Positions 19,560 to 29,594 are shown, numbered from the stretch's first letter. The stretch is DNA of 57,498 nucleotides from Mortierella sp. BCC40632 (GCA_011634665.1 WAEK01000040.1:1-57498), one strand, 5' to 3'. Notes: generated from the sequence alone by a model not told the origin. Numbers and translations are program-made.

Positions 19560-20520
19560 TTAGCTATTATCTCTTACTAAAAATGAAGATAAAATCCATT
19601 GTTTTTTATATAATTTATTTTTATCTAAATAATTTGTTATAGTACGTGTGGAACAGTCAAAGAATTTAGCAGCATCAGTACAAGTATTAAAAGATTTATA
19701 CAGTATAGTTTCTTTTGTCTCTGGATTTAATGAATAAACATATACTATTTTACTCATTGGGTTATTTTCACCAGCTCTTGAAGACTCATTAAAGCTTTAG
19801 TATCAGCAGTATGTGTTTTACCAAACATCGGATTATTCTTACCTAAATTGATTTCACTTAATAAGGCCTTAGTATCAGCAGTATGAAATTTTCCAAATCT
19901 AGGACTATTCTCACCTAAATTGATTTCACTCAATAAAGCTTTAGTGTCTGCTGAATGAGATTTACCTAAAAAACCTCGAGGGTTTTTATCACCAGTCATG
20001 CAACACTAATTAAAGTTTTAGTTTCTGCAGAAAGAGATTTATTAAATAATGATTTGTACCACTTCTTTTAGCTATTGATTCTTCACTATGTTTGAATCCT
20101 AGGGAAGATCCGGCTGCGCGCTATTTTAAGTATATTATAAGTATTAGGTTCGTCTACCAAAAATATTATATCAAGATATTTTTGCTCACTTTCAATGATT
20201 AAATTATGTGATTCTTCAACAGATAATCCCGAGATATTTATATATTCTAAGATTGATAAAGTAAATGCTGAATATCCGTGATGAAGAAGTCCTCTAGAAA
20301 TATAATAATCTTGTAATCGATTAGATAAATCAAATGCAGAACCAATATAAATTCTATCGCTTTCTATATGTTTCCACATATAAATACCAGCTTTACCTCC
20401 CCCGGGGGGGGGTAAAGCCCCCCAGGGGAGCTTTACCTTTGTTTTCTGATAAAATGATAGATTTTTTAGAATTAGCATTATCATATATTTTTAAAGGATT
20501 AAAATTAATAAAATTCGTCA
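19560..20520 (-). CDS. GIY-YIG endonuclease fused behind nad5
   Basis: The nad5 frame runs through a linker (FTTKTNSPHSEGSFYLNKVN) into NANSKKSIILSENKGK. A GC insert at 20389 follows, then AGIYMWKHIESDRIYIGSA with LSNRLQDYY, LSILEYINISGLS, IIESEQKYLDIIF and a broken NUMOD3 section. Three near-identical NUMOD3 units lie at 19.75-20.0 kb, and an intact IENR1 end (DAAKFFDCSTRTITNYL, KKQWILS) at 19560-19757. Frame changes occur at the GC insert and near 20.09 and 19.76 kb. The fused protein must be processed or tolerated for Nad5 to work. Confidence 0.8.
20389..20438. repeat. GC-rich double hairpin, W-W'-W type
   Basis: Flanked by exact 10-base direct repeats AGCTTTACCT (20389-20398 and 20429-20438) with the inverted word GGTAAAGC between. 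It lies in the codons GKA just before GIY. If one G-run is misread by a base the element is in frame and adds a Pro/Gly peptide to the catalytic domain. Confidence 0.85.
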
Positions 20521-20695
20521 TTTTCGGCTCTAAATCTGTATTAATCCCATTATTGTTTTCAATATTTTTTCTAAATAAACTTGACATATGAAATTTTCGA
20601 GTTTGATATGTAGTCCCAAAAGAACCTAATTTATTTACTTTATTTAAATAAAAAGAACCTTCTGAGTGGGGGGAGTTTGTCTTTGTTGTAAAACG

Positions 20696-22324
20696 ACGAG
20701 AATTTAAAACAAATAAAGTAGAAACAAACACTAATAGTAATCTTGCATCATCTAGGTATAACACTGATGCTGTTAATGTGATAACAGATAAAATGATATA
20801 CAAGGCGTAGTTTGGGATGTACCCATTATCTACTGAAGCTAAATTTCTACTAGTACTAGAGAATAAATTAGTCAATCCTGTTGGACCTACTAATTCTAGT
20901 ACACCTCTATCCACTACTTTGTGTGTTATGTATCCTAAATTAAGGATTAAAACTACTAAACGAGAATAAACTAAATCAAAGAAATATTTTTGGTTAAGGA
21001 ACGTATATATCGTTCTTCCCAATTTAGACAGTTTAATTTCAACTAAAATGTTAGGAACAAACTCATAGAATAATAATGTACCTACAAAACCAAAAATTGT
21101 TAAGATAGATGGTAATAATTTAATGAACAATGGTATTGCAAATTCAGCATCCACAAGTATAATATTGTTTGGATGAATGAATACTGCATTTCCAAAGAAA
21201 TCACTTCCCATTCCAATAAACAGATCTTTACTTAAATAACCAAAAACTACTGACAGTATAGCAAGTATTCCTAATGGAATTGCCATAAAGAAAGGAGCTT
21301 CATGAGTATTCTCATAATTATTTCTAGGACCATTAGGTATTGAAAAGAATGTTAAATATAACAATCTAGTAGTATAAATAGAAGTAAAGAAAGCTGCTAA
21401 GGTTGTTAACCAATAGGCGAAAGAACCTTGAAATGTGTACTGTCCGAATCCTGATAATATAATTATCTCTTTCGAATAGAAACCAGATAAGAACGGAAAA
21501 GCGATGTTACTTAGAGCGGCTATAAACATTACTACGAAAGTATACGGCAATAAGTGAGCTAAACCTCCCATTTTTCTAACGTCCTGTTCATCAGCCATCG
21601 CATGGATAACTGAACCGGCTGCTAAGAAAAGAAGTGCTTTAAAGAAAGCATGATTAATAATATGATAAAAAGCTATGTTATATTGGCTTAAACCACAAAC
21701 TGCACCTAAATATCCTAATTGACTAGCTGTTGAATAAGCAATTATTCGTTTAAGATCATTTTGAACTAATCCGATAGAAGCAAAAACAAATGCAGATAAT
21801 GAACCTAAACATGTGATTATTATTAATGCTGTACTACTATATTCTAATAATGGTGAAGTTCTAATCATTAAAAAAATTCCAGCTGTTACCATTGTCGCTG
21901 AGTGAATTAAAGCTGAAACTGGAGTAGGACCCTCCATGGCCGTAGGTAGCCAAGCGTGCAGACCTAATTGAGCGGACTTAGCCATAACACCTATTAATAA
22001 ACATAAACTAATAAATGTTAAAATATCAGTATTAATATATGGAGCTAAAGAGAATATATTAGAATAATCTAAATTCCCAAATACAAAAATAATTGCAAAA
22101 AGAGCAATAGACATTCCCCAATCACCTACTTTTTATTAGTAACTATAGCTTGTATTGTTGATTTAGTAGCAGCTATTCTTGTAAACCAAAACTAATTAGT
22201 AAAAATACGAGCAAACACCTACACCTTCCCAACCTACGAATAATACTAATAAATTATCTCCACATACTAATAATAGCATAGAGAAAGTAAAAGCTGATAA
22301 ATAACTAAAGAATCTCTGAGTGTG
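20696..22324 (-). CDS. nad5: NADH dehydrogenase subunit 5, exon 3
   Basis: Starts [20 protein letters not shown], with [12 protein letters not shown] and FWFTRI (frame slips in runs near 22.13-22.2 kb). It then continues open from 22114: [68 protein letters not shown] and [12 protein letters not shown]. These are the proton-channel helices of complex I subunit ND5, with the conserved Lys/His/Glu residues present. ND5 homology ends about [16 protein letters not shown]; beyond it the frame runs into the endonuclease. From [10 protein letters not shown] onward this 3' end exists twice in the window. Confidence 0.93.
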
Positions 22325-22442
22325 CATGGCAATCAAATTAATCATGCAATTAAATATTAGAAATATCTCTACCTCTATTTATCCCAGACTTTATTTTCCG
22401 TATTAAATTTAATCCTTCAGGTAAGATAAGATGAGATGAGAA

Positions 22443-22740
22443 TTATCTATCATTAACATAGCAACTTTTACACCAATCAAGATAATCAAGATGTTTTACA
22501 CCAAGCAAAGGATTTTCCTTAAATAGAGGGATTATTATATTAGAGATATCCGAAAATTTAGTAATCATTATTACTACAGCAGCTTTATCGGAATACTTAT
22601 ACAATTTTCCAGCACCTAGATATTTTATGATAGTTTCCATTAATTTTTTTATCTCTATCATGTTGATTAATTCTAAATCTTAATTGAACTCGAAAACCTG
22701 TTTTACTTTTGATTGGCTAATTTTATATCGAAATATACTA
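22443..22740 (-). pseudogene. LAGLIDADG endonuclease of nad5 intron 2, C-terminal part
   Basis: Reads KTGFRVQLRFRINQHDRD, LMETIIKYLGAGKLYKYSDK, ISNIIIPLFKENPLLGVKHL and DYLDWCKSCY: the second half of a two-motif LAGLIDADG protein. Its first half is at 23.62-24.3 kb. The piece between GFTSG and KTGF is missing because another LAGLIDADG gene was inserted there. Confidence 0.85.
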
Positions 22741-22829
22741 GTTTATAGGGGCCCGATGGGGTGTTTAATAAAAAAAATAAGAATTAATTATAACACTTAA
22801 AATAGATTATCCGTTACTATCAATGTTGT

Positions 22830-23525
22830 CCTTACTCATTTTATACATCATAGATGGCAAAAAAAATAAGGTGAAACTAAATTTCTTAAATCATTTAAGG
22901 ATTTAGTTCTCACGTAAATTTTTAATTTATTAGAATCTCGTTTCATAGGATTACAATTAATATTGAATTTCTCCTTTAAAACAGATATAAGTAATAATAC
23001 TTTTTTGTTCTGAATAAGATTCAGTACAAATGCTTAAACTAGTACTGTGTTTAAAAGAATCATCCATTAACCAATAAGCTAAAGATCTAGAAGTTAAAAG
23101 TTCACCAATGTTCAAAGGAATTCTCTTAACTCCATCTACATAAAATAAATCACGATAATAATTGAAACAAGGTAAAGAATAAGTGGCAAAAGAAACCCTA
23201 GAGTAAATTTTCCCTGTTCGAAAATCAGGTTTACGTTCACCGTATTTAGGGCCTGTACCACAATAACCTTTAAATAAATCATATAAATGTAATAAATATG
23301 CTTCATTTATTAAACCTTGCTCAAATACTAATAAAGCATTTCTATAATCTCTACGGATATGTAAATCTCCTAAAGATAAGCCTATAATTACCTCATGTAA
23401 TTCTGGAGAAACAGTAAAAGAATTTCTCTCAACATTAGTTAATCTTTTAGTACTATAAGATCTATTAACAAAACCTGCACCTTTTACAGAACCAGCACCT
23501 ATTAATTTAAAAATTGTAAAAACAT
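22830..23525 (-). pseudogene. LAGLIDADG endonuclease, single-motif family, nested in another HEG
   Basis: Same family as 44.47-45.15 kb: VNRSYSTKRLTNVERNSFTV-type start near 23.47 kb, motif VIIGLSLGDLHIR (frames at 23.37 kb), CGTGPKYGERKPDFRTGKIY, LPCFNYYRDLFYVDGVKRI, LLTSRSLAYWLMDDSF and a C-terminal FCHLWCIK. Several frame changes. Leader at 23.53-23.6 kb (ATTGATTAAAAGATAGTTTA), right end at the CACCCCATCGGGCCCC box (22.75 kb). Confidence 0.8.
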
Positions 23526-23624
23526 ATTAGACTTGAACTTTTGATGACGTGTTAATTAAAGCTCGACTTGAATTAAACTATCTTTTAATCAATTTTGTTA
23601 TTTATAAACATTCTCATCAGGCCC

Positions 23625-24300
23625 CCTATTTAGACAGATGAACCTGAAGTAAATCCTGAAATCCAATTAGGATCAGGGATGTTTTCAGTATTAATGATTT
23701 CTTTTCAACAGGAGTAAAATTTTTAAACTCAGATTTTAAAAAATCGGATAAACCTTTTATTCATTGAAGCTTTCAAATTAATAATTTGATAAATCCCTTC
23801 TATCGAAAGATGAGCTTTTATTATTCATTAAATTAATTAATTTTTTTAAACAAAATAAAATCCGCAGCTTTTTGAGTTAATAATGGATATTTTTAAAAAA
23901 AAAAAGTTATTAGTATTGTTAAATCTTTTTTTTTAGAGTTAATTGTATAGTTTAACATATCAGATGAGGAATTTGTATATATCGTTCCGATTCCACCAAA
24001 AAATTTTTGTAATTGTAATAATAATGATAAATCTCGTTTATCTAGACCTAATTGGAATTTTGGTTCTACTCGCCACCCTGTTTTATGTGTTTTACTATTA
24101 CTTATTATAAGACTGAAGCTACCTTCAGCATCTATAAGACCACTCCAAAACCAAGGGTTTAGATTTGATGAACTTTTAGAAGTAGAAAATTCTCTGCGAT
24201 TTAATTGGTTAGAAGGGATTTTGAATTGATAGTTTTTTTCGAAACCCATTAGAGTACATCTAAAATGCATAGGATTATATTTAACTATGCACCAACTACC
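23625..24300 (-). pseudogene. LAGLIDADG endonuclease of nad5 intron 2, N-terminal part
   Basis: 24270-23893 is open: MHFRCTLMGFEKNYQFKIPS, then motif 1 NPWFWSGLIDAEGSFSLI, GWRVEPKFQLGLDKRDLSLL and FFGGIGTIY. It continues with frame breaks (KYPLLTQKAADFILF near 23.86 kb, VEKKSLIL) to the start of motif 2, NWISGFTSG, where it stops at 23.64 kb. The rest lies at 22.44-22.74 kb. The head is shared with the cob intron 1 ORF (17954). Confidence 0.85.
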
Positions 24301-24344
24301 GTATACTGTTGCTGTTTTTTACACCATTAAAAATTAATGATGAT

Positions 24345-24519
24345 TTAGATCCGCGATTGCCTTTTTTTTTTTTTGTCTATCTTATGACTTGTTACCGTAC
24401 ATGGGTCATTACTCCATCCACCTACGGATTGCGGCCGAGGCTTGGTATCATAAGCTTTTAAGGCTTCCCCGGAGTTTGGCAGTTTTATCCCAAATAATAT
24501 TTTCCCCAAAATATTTGGC
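24345..24519 (-). other. 5' part of nad5 intron 2 (same group I family as cob intron 1)
   Basis: Intron starts after CCT (..MGADP). The translated 5' half, AKYFGENII-like then GWSNDPCTVTSHKIDKK, matches the cob intron 1 start at 17985-18227. The intron 3' ends match too (gattgccatg). Confidence 0.85.
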
Positions 24520-24595
24520 AGGATCAGCTCCCCATATATGAAATTGAATACATATGAACTAATGAAGAAATAAATACAACTGGTATTAACATTGA
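24520..24595 (-). CDS. nad5: NADH dehydrogenase subunit 5, exon 2
   Basis: Encodes SMLIPVVFISSLVHMYSISY then MGADP; one extra G in the GGGG run breaks the frame just before the end. It joins exon 1 (..FDSLTV) to exon 3 (HTQRFFSYL..). Only about 25 codons, with a group I core just upstream at 24.77 kb. Confidence 0.9.
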
Positions 24596-24768
24596 ACAAC
24601 CCTAATTAACTTGCCTTTAATGTCGCCTCTGAAATTATCACTAAGAAATAGACATTAAGAGTAGTTTCTCTACTTAGGAGTTTATGACCTTTGCGGAAAG
24701 GCTATCCACTGTGCGTAGTGTTTTTTTGATAAATATTTCCTCCCTACGATCTCGCACTCGTTATAGGG

Positions 24769-24880
24769 CCCGACTGTACATTTAGACAGACATTTCAGCC
24801 TAACCTTGGTGAACCAGTCTGTAGCGACATTTATAACTGCCGACGGTCTTGGAGTATATTCTCTTTAACCGTTTTCACCG
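24769..24880 (-). other. group I intron core (nad5 intron 1)
   Basis: Minus strand: P AAAACGGTTAA, Q AGACCGTCGGC, R CGCTACAGACTGGTTCACC and S AATGTACAGTCGGGCC. Matches the cob cores at 6.95 and 8.09 kb. Confidence 0.9.
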
Positions 24881-25010
24881 ATATATATAAGTATAGGATT
24901 GTTTGATTATAATCTTGCTCAATCCCTAATTATACCTTTATTAACATATTATCTCATTAATATTCAAGAAGATAAGATTTCCTTTCCAAATTTCCTTATT
25001 ATATATTATC

Positions 25011-25829
25011 CTATTCCTTAGTTATTAAAGATGCGGATAAAATCCACTGATCTTTAAATAACTTACCACTATTCAAATAATTTACAATTGTTACATGAGA
25101 ACATTCAAAGAACTTTCCTGCCTCTCTAGTTGAATAAAAACTATTTACTAGAGAACCTAGACTATCATAAACATATATAGTTGAACCTCTAGCAATTCTA
25201 ATTTTAGCTTTCGTTTCAGCAGTATGAGTTTTTCCTGTTTTAGCGATTCTCAATTTAGCAATTGTTTCCTCAGAATGAGTTTTACCAAACATTGGATTGT
25301 TTTCACCTTTCTTGGCAACACTCATTTTAACTTTAGTTTCTGCTAAAACAGTTTTACCAAAGTTTGGATGATTCTCACCTCTTATACCAAACATTGGATG
25401 ATTCTCCCCAGATTTAGCTTCACTCATTAAAGCAAGAGTTACTTCACTATGTTTATAACCTAGTAAAGAACCCGCAACTAGTAATATGTTAAATTTGGGT
25501 TTAAGCTCATTAAGATAGAATTGTTCTCGTGATAAAAGTTCTTTTGACTCACAATATTCAAAAACAATTAAATAAAAATCTTGTAAATTATATTTATTTA
25601 TTGCTCTTTGTAGTAAAATATTTGATTTTTTGCCCTTAATATGATTATTAAAGCGAGTGGCTAAATCAATTGAAGAACCTATATATAGTTTGTCATTAGT
25701 TTTACAAATAAACCCGTAAACACCTGGTTTATTTTTCAATTCTTTTTTAATAATATCCTGAATTTCTGCTAAATGTAAATTACCTATCAATTGCTCGATG
25801 GTAGAAAAAAAAGGTTTAAGTTGTGTCAT
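25011..25829 (-). CDS. GIY-YIG endonuclease, full length
   Basis: An unbroken frame of 272 residues: N-terminal cap (MTQLKPFFSTIEQLIGNLHL), catalytic domain PGVYGFICKTNDKLYIGSS with LATRFNNH (Arg), YLIVFEYCESKELLSREQFY, then LLGYKHSEVTLALMSEAKSG and five NUMOD3 repeats (NHPMFG, NHPNFGK, NNPMFGK), ending in an IENR1 domain REAGKFFECSHVTIVNYL and DQWILSAS. All parts of a working enzyme are there. It lies inside nad5 intron 1, behind a cox1-like leader, though it carries no cox1 codons. The catalytic sequence is GVY rather than GIY. Confidence 0.93.
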   Translation of the reverse strand: MTQLKPFFSTIEQLIGNLHLAEIQDIIKKELKNKPGVYGFICKTNDKLYIGSSIDLATRFNNHIKGKKSNILLQRAINKYNLQDFYLIVFEYCESKELLSREQFYLNELKPKFNILLVAGSLLGYKHSEVTLALMSEAKSGENHPMFGIRGENHPNFGKTVLAETKVKMSVAKKGENNPMFGKTHSEETIAKLRIAKTGKTHTAETKAKIRIARGSTIYVYDSLGSLVNSFYSTREAGKFFECSHVTIVNYLNSGKLFKDQWILSASLITKE

Positions 25830-25837
25830 TGTTTTTT

Positions 25838-25995
25838 TTTGTTTTAAAATCCTTTATTTATTAAATATTTTACTTAATTTTAAAGACCATTTAAAAAAAA
25901 GGAATGAAGAAAGATTTGAACTATGTTGTTCAAAATACCTTTATCTAAATGATTCCTAAAAAGATTGATTATGTAATTAATTGTTATTATTTAAA
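25838..25995 (-). promoter_or_regulatory. copy of the cox1 5' leader
   Basis: Minus strand: aataacaattaattacataa, aatcatttagataaagg, then aaatatttaataaataaagg close to the start codon at 25829. Weaker than the 12.6 kb copy but in the same order. Confidence 0.7.
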
Positions 25996-26214
25996 ATATT
26001 ATTATAAAATCGGTAAACGCTATAAATTAGATACTTTGGATTAGACAGAATTGAAAAATTTAATTAACCTAATCAAAATAGCTCTGCTAGGTTCCAATTA
26101 TTCTAGCAGGCTTATTATATAAATTCTTCTATAATTTAAAGGAACAGGTACTTAGATAAAAAGAAGTTCTTACTAAGAACTTCTTATTAAAATAATTCAG
26201 CTCACTAATTAACG

Positions 26215-26640
26215 AATATCTTTATAATGAGTGTTAAATGGTATTGATTTATTCAAAAATTTTTTAAGCATAGCTCCTGCGGCCATATTTATTCTATAAA
26301 GAATTAGGCCCATGAATAGGCCCCCGCAGATGCCTAATGAATGCTGGTATAATGTCATCAATAAATTGATAGATTGAAAAATTGTGGTCTACGAAGGGAC
26401 GTTTATTTATATATAATTTAATGATTTAGGTATTATTTACCCTCCTCCTCCCCTACCCTAATGAGAAATATAAAATATACATAAGGTAGACACTATGTTT
26501 TCTTGAGTGCAAAAATACTTTTTCGCATTTAACTAGTCAAGACCGCATTACTAAAATTGTTTTCTGGGCCAAAAATAACAACTTAGACCTTTAAACCAAA
26601 TTATTATATAAGAGCCCTTAGGCCATAAATAAATTCAGAA
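26215..26640 (-). other. second, degenerate group I core in nad5 intron 1
   Basis: Minus strand P-like TCTGCGGGGGCC and Q-like GGCCGCAGGAGC can form P4 (26.27-26.33 kb). A phrase ATTCGTTAATTAGTGAGC further on resembles the R region of the cob intron 2 core (ACGACTAATTGGTGAGC). If right, nad5 intron 1 is two introns or a nested one. S not found with confidence. Confidence 0.45.
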
Positions 26641-26654
26641 ACTAGATACCATGG

Positions 26655-28226
26655 TTACTTAGTAGGAAAAAATACACGTACTCTTCTAATTTTTAAGGGC
26701 CGGACCAGTAAGCCGGGCCGAGATTTATTAATTTCTACGAATACTCCCTCTGAATTTAAGATCTCAATATCTAAATATTTACTTAAAGTCTCAGGATATA
26801 GTCCTACAATTGAAGCAGCTTCGCTTAAAGAATTAGCCAAGGTAAAAACTCCAGGTTCTTCACAAATTTCGTATATACAACTGTTTTGTTTAGGAAGTAT
26901 TTTTTTTGTGGCACTATCTATCACTCTTCCATCAAGAAGATGTTCAAATGTAGGTGTAGCAGATAATAATTTTTCTATTTGCTCTAAACTTAAAGATTTT
27001 ACTTCTCCTTTATAAGTAGATAATCTAAAATTATTCATTGTGTTCGATAAATCTAAGATTAAGGATCTGATCTCCTCTTTTTTATGTGCCCCAACATAAA
27101 TATTTTGGCAAATAATCTTAAAATCTTGAAAATCTTTACCTTTTTTAGTTAAAAATTCCATATCAGCAAATAAAGGTATCAAATAGTTATTTAAAACATA
27201 AATATTTTTTATAATAAGCGATACACTACTTTTGCCGTTACTGCTTCTAGCCTTATTTGAATTAATTGCTATAATAGAAGAGTTTTTTAGTTTATACAAA
27301 GAATAAGTATCAAAACCTAGAGCTGAATTCTCTAAAAATTCTTTTATTTTAATTAAAACAGGAAGCTGCACTCCGGATAATTCTATAGAAAACGTAGGCG
27401 TTAAAGTATCTCTTAAAAAAAAAAAAAATGAGGCATCTCCTTCGATGAATCCAAGTAACCAATTTTTCGTGATTATTATTTCAGAATTTTCTGGTCTATC
27501 AAAATAAATACGATTAGTATTCATTTTATTTTTTAATTCTAATATTTTATTATTTACCTCCTCTCTGACCTCTGTATTTATTGAAGCAAGATTTAAAAAT
27601 TTATCTCTATTTAAGTATAAATAAAAAGCTTCTTTAAAATCTAAATAATCAAGATATTTAGATGTATTTAGATTATATTTATCGAAGATAGAGATTAATA
27701 AAGCAATCCCTTTTTGATCGGTAACAGTAAATATACATTCATCTTTATAAAGACGAACTCCACCAATACCTAATTTATCCTTAATATAATTTAAAACCTT
27801 TTCATCATCTTTGTGTAATGCTATTTTAAAAATAAATGTAAATCTTGAAGTAGTTAAATTATCTTTTTTAAGTAAACGATTAATAATGAAACAACCCTCA
27901 GCATCACTGAATCCTACGAACCATTCTAAGAAATTTGAATCCAGATTACCAAAAGGTTTGTCCTGAGAAATAAGATTATGGCTCATATTTTTGGCATTAC
28001 CTTTTTCATTATTAAGGTCGACATAATTAATAGTTGAATAATTTATTAAATTATTTTTTTTAAATAAAAGATAATTGAATGGAAATCGTTTAAAAGATTT
28101 AAGTTGAAAGAAAAGATTTATTAATGTATACCAGCAAATAAAAAATTTTTGAATAAATATGTTCTTATACAGTTGGATTTTAACCAACACAGCCTCTATT
28201 CCTATACCAAAGGAACCCGCAAATAA
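26655..28226 (-). CDS. LAGLIDADG endonuclease in frame with nad5 exon 1
   Basis: The open frame that starts as Nad5 (28475) continues 523 codons into the intron. After an AKNMSHNL region come motif 1 WFVGFSDAEGCFIINRLL and IALHKDDEKVLNYIKDKLGI, FTVTDQKGIALLISIFDKYN, LDFKEAFYLY, motif 2 NWLLGFIEGDASFFFFLRD, then FLTKKGKDFQDFKIIC. A C-terminal repeat-like LANSLSEAASIVGLYPETLS resembles an IENR1/NUMOD1 helix-turn-helix, unusual on a LAGLIDADG protein. Both acidic motif residues are present and no frame break is seen. Such proteins are cut from the exon-encoded part after translation. Confidence 0.92.
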   Translation of the reverse strand, partial: LFAGSFGIGIEAVLVKIQLYKNIFIQKFFICWYTLINLFFQLKSFKRFPFNYLLFKKNNLINYSTINYVDLNNEKGNAKNMSHNLISQDKPFGNLDSNFLEWFVGFSDAEGCFIINRLLKKDNLTTSRFTFIFKIALHKDDEKVLNYIKDKLGIGGVRLYKDECIFTVTDQKGIALLISIFDKYNLNTSKYLDYLDFKEAFYLYLNRDKFLNLASINTEVREEVNNKILELKNKMNTNRIYFDRPENSEIIITKNWLLGFIEGDASFFFFLRDTLTPTFSIELSGVQLPVLIKIKEFLENSALGFDTYSLYKLKNSSIIAINSNKARSSNGKSSVSLIIKNIYVLNNYLIPLFADMEFLTKKGKDFQDFKIICQNIYVGAHKKEEIRSLILDLSNTMNNFRLSTYKGEVKSLSLEQIEKLLSATPTFEHLLDGRVIDSATKKILPKQNSCIYEICEEPGVFTLANSLSEAASIVGLYPETLSKYLDIEILNSEGVFVEINKSRPGLLVRPLKIRRVRVFFPTK

Positions 28227-28475
28227 AACTGTTAAGCTATCAAATAAAAATCCCCATGATACGAAAAAATATTCAGAGTCAATCCAAGAAAATAAATTTA
28301 CTGATACATTAGATTGGTTTAATCCAACTTCTACAAATGCTGTTAGAGATAATATACATGTAATAATTAACCCTAATGTAGTAATTAATTGGCTACCTTG
28401 GGCTCCTAATTTTCGCCCGAAAAGTCCACTAATAATTGAACCTAATAATGGTATTAAAATGATTGATAAATACAT
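28227..28475 (-). CDS. nad5: NADH dehydrogenase subunit 5, exon 1
   Basis: 249 bases, 83 codons: MYLSIILIPLLGSIISGLFG, RKLGAQGSQLITTLGLIIT, SVNLFSWIDSEYFFVSWGFL and FDSLTV, the standard Nad5 N-terminus with its first two membrane helices. Start codon at 28475; the gene lies 380 bases behind nad4L. It continues without a stop into the intron 1 endonuclease. Confidence 0.95.
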
Positions 28476-28855
28476 TGTAATATTTTATATAAAATTCCTC
28501 TTTATTTATAAAACGCTATTTGCCAGCTAAACCGCGGCTATGTTTTATTTTAATAGATAAAACTAAAATTTTCCCTCCCAACCGCCCTTATTTGAAAACA
28601 TGAATTTAATTATAAATTTACATTAAACTCACTAAACAATGCTATCTTATTACTAATAAATGCCATTATAACATAAAAATATCCAATAAAATAATAAAGA
28701 CGAGATTAAAATTACTTTATCATTATTTTTATTAGATAAATATTATTTGATACAGATATATAATCCAATAATTGAGATTTCTGTCCGAAAAGAATCTACG
28801 AAACTTTCCAATACCTTTTTTAAAGGTATTAATTCACCAAATAATAATTTAATTT
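28476..28855. other. nad4L-nad5 spacer
   Basis: 380 AT-rich bases. In many filamentous ascomycetes nad4L and nad5 overlap or abut, so this gap is unusual. Nothing coding recognised. Confidence 0.6.
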
Positions 28856-29132
28856 CTATTTAAAAAGGCTATTAATTAAGATAGAACCTCTTAATCTGTA
28901 GAAGGCGATCACGATACCTAATCCGATTGCGGATTCTGCTCCTGCAATTGCGATAATATAAATAGCGTATATTTCACCAATAACATCATCAAAAGCAAAA
29001 GATGAAATTAAAATCATGAAAGTAACTGCTAATAACATTAATTCAATAGAAATTATTAATAAAATTATATTTTTACGATTTAAAATAAACCCCGCCAATC
29101 CAATTATAAAAAAGAGTAATAGATAAAGTCAT
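28856..29132 (-). CDS. nad4L: NADH dehydrogenase subunit 4L
   Basis: MTLSITLF then (after a one-base loss in the T run near 29.11 kb) IIGLAGFILNRKNIILLIIS, IELMLLAVTFMILISSFAF, IYIIAIAGAESAIGLGIVI and AFYRLRGSILINSLFK. Three membrane helices with the conserved Glu of IELMLL and of GAESAIGL, part of the complex I membrane arm. Start at 29132, shown by the leader and the usual MTLSI opening. Confidence 0.93.
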
Positions 29133-29245
29133 ATTTTTTTTTTATAATATTGTTATTTGTTCCCAATGTGATTATTAATCACCTATTATTGTTTAAAATA
29201 AAAAAATTAATAGTATACTTATTTATTTGACACACTTTTATGGTT
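29133..29245 (-). promoter_or_regulatory. nad4L 5' leader (original)
   Basis: Minus strand: gtgtgtcaaataaataagta, tactattaat, ggtgattaataatcaca, ttgggaacaaat, then the start. Copies precede endonuclease genes at 1.55 kb and 49.07 kb. Confidence 0.75.
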
Positions 29246-29594
29246 ATAACAAAATTAAATAAAAGACTTGAACAAATAACTATTTTTCAAGAGTAAAAGT
29301 CAAGAATATTAATTTTATTATTGTTTTATAAATAAAACATAAATAGCCTTATCGTTTAAGAAAGAGAGGGATGTTTATTTAATAAAAATACAAGACAGTA
29401 AAGTCGTATTTAATAACACAAGTATTCAGAAACAATATCTAACCATTATTAAGTAAATTAAAATTAATTAACTATTAATTATTATATACTTTATTCGTGT
29501 CAATATAATTAAAATAATAATATTATTGCAACTAAAATATTTAGTTGCATCTTATATCAAAGCATTTAAATAGATTTAATAAATGCATCAAAAA
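29246..29594. other. AT-rich spacer, no gene seen
   Basis: No coding or structured RNA recognised; short palindromic AT runs only. Confidence 0.5.

Noticed and set aside
19754..19999. Regularly spaced repeats suggestive of a CRISPR array
   Set aside because: The repeats are in-frame NUMOD3 units (NNPMFGK type) of the nad5-fused endonuclease, with coding spacing and no unique spacers.
28159..28530. Plus-strand open frame of 123 codons
   Set aside because: Antisense to nad5 exon 1.
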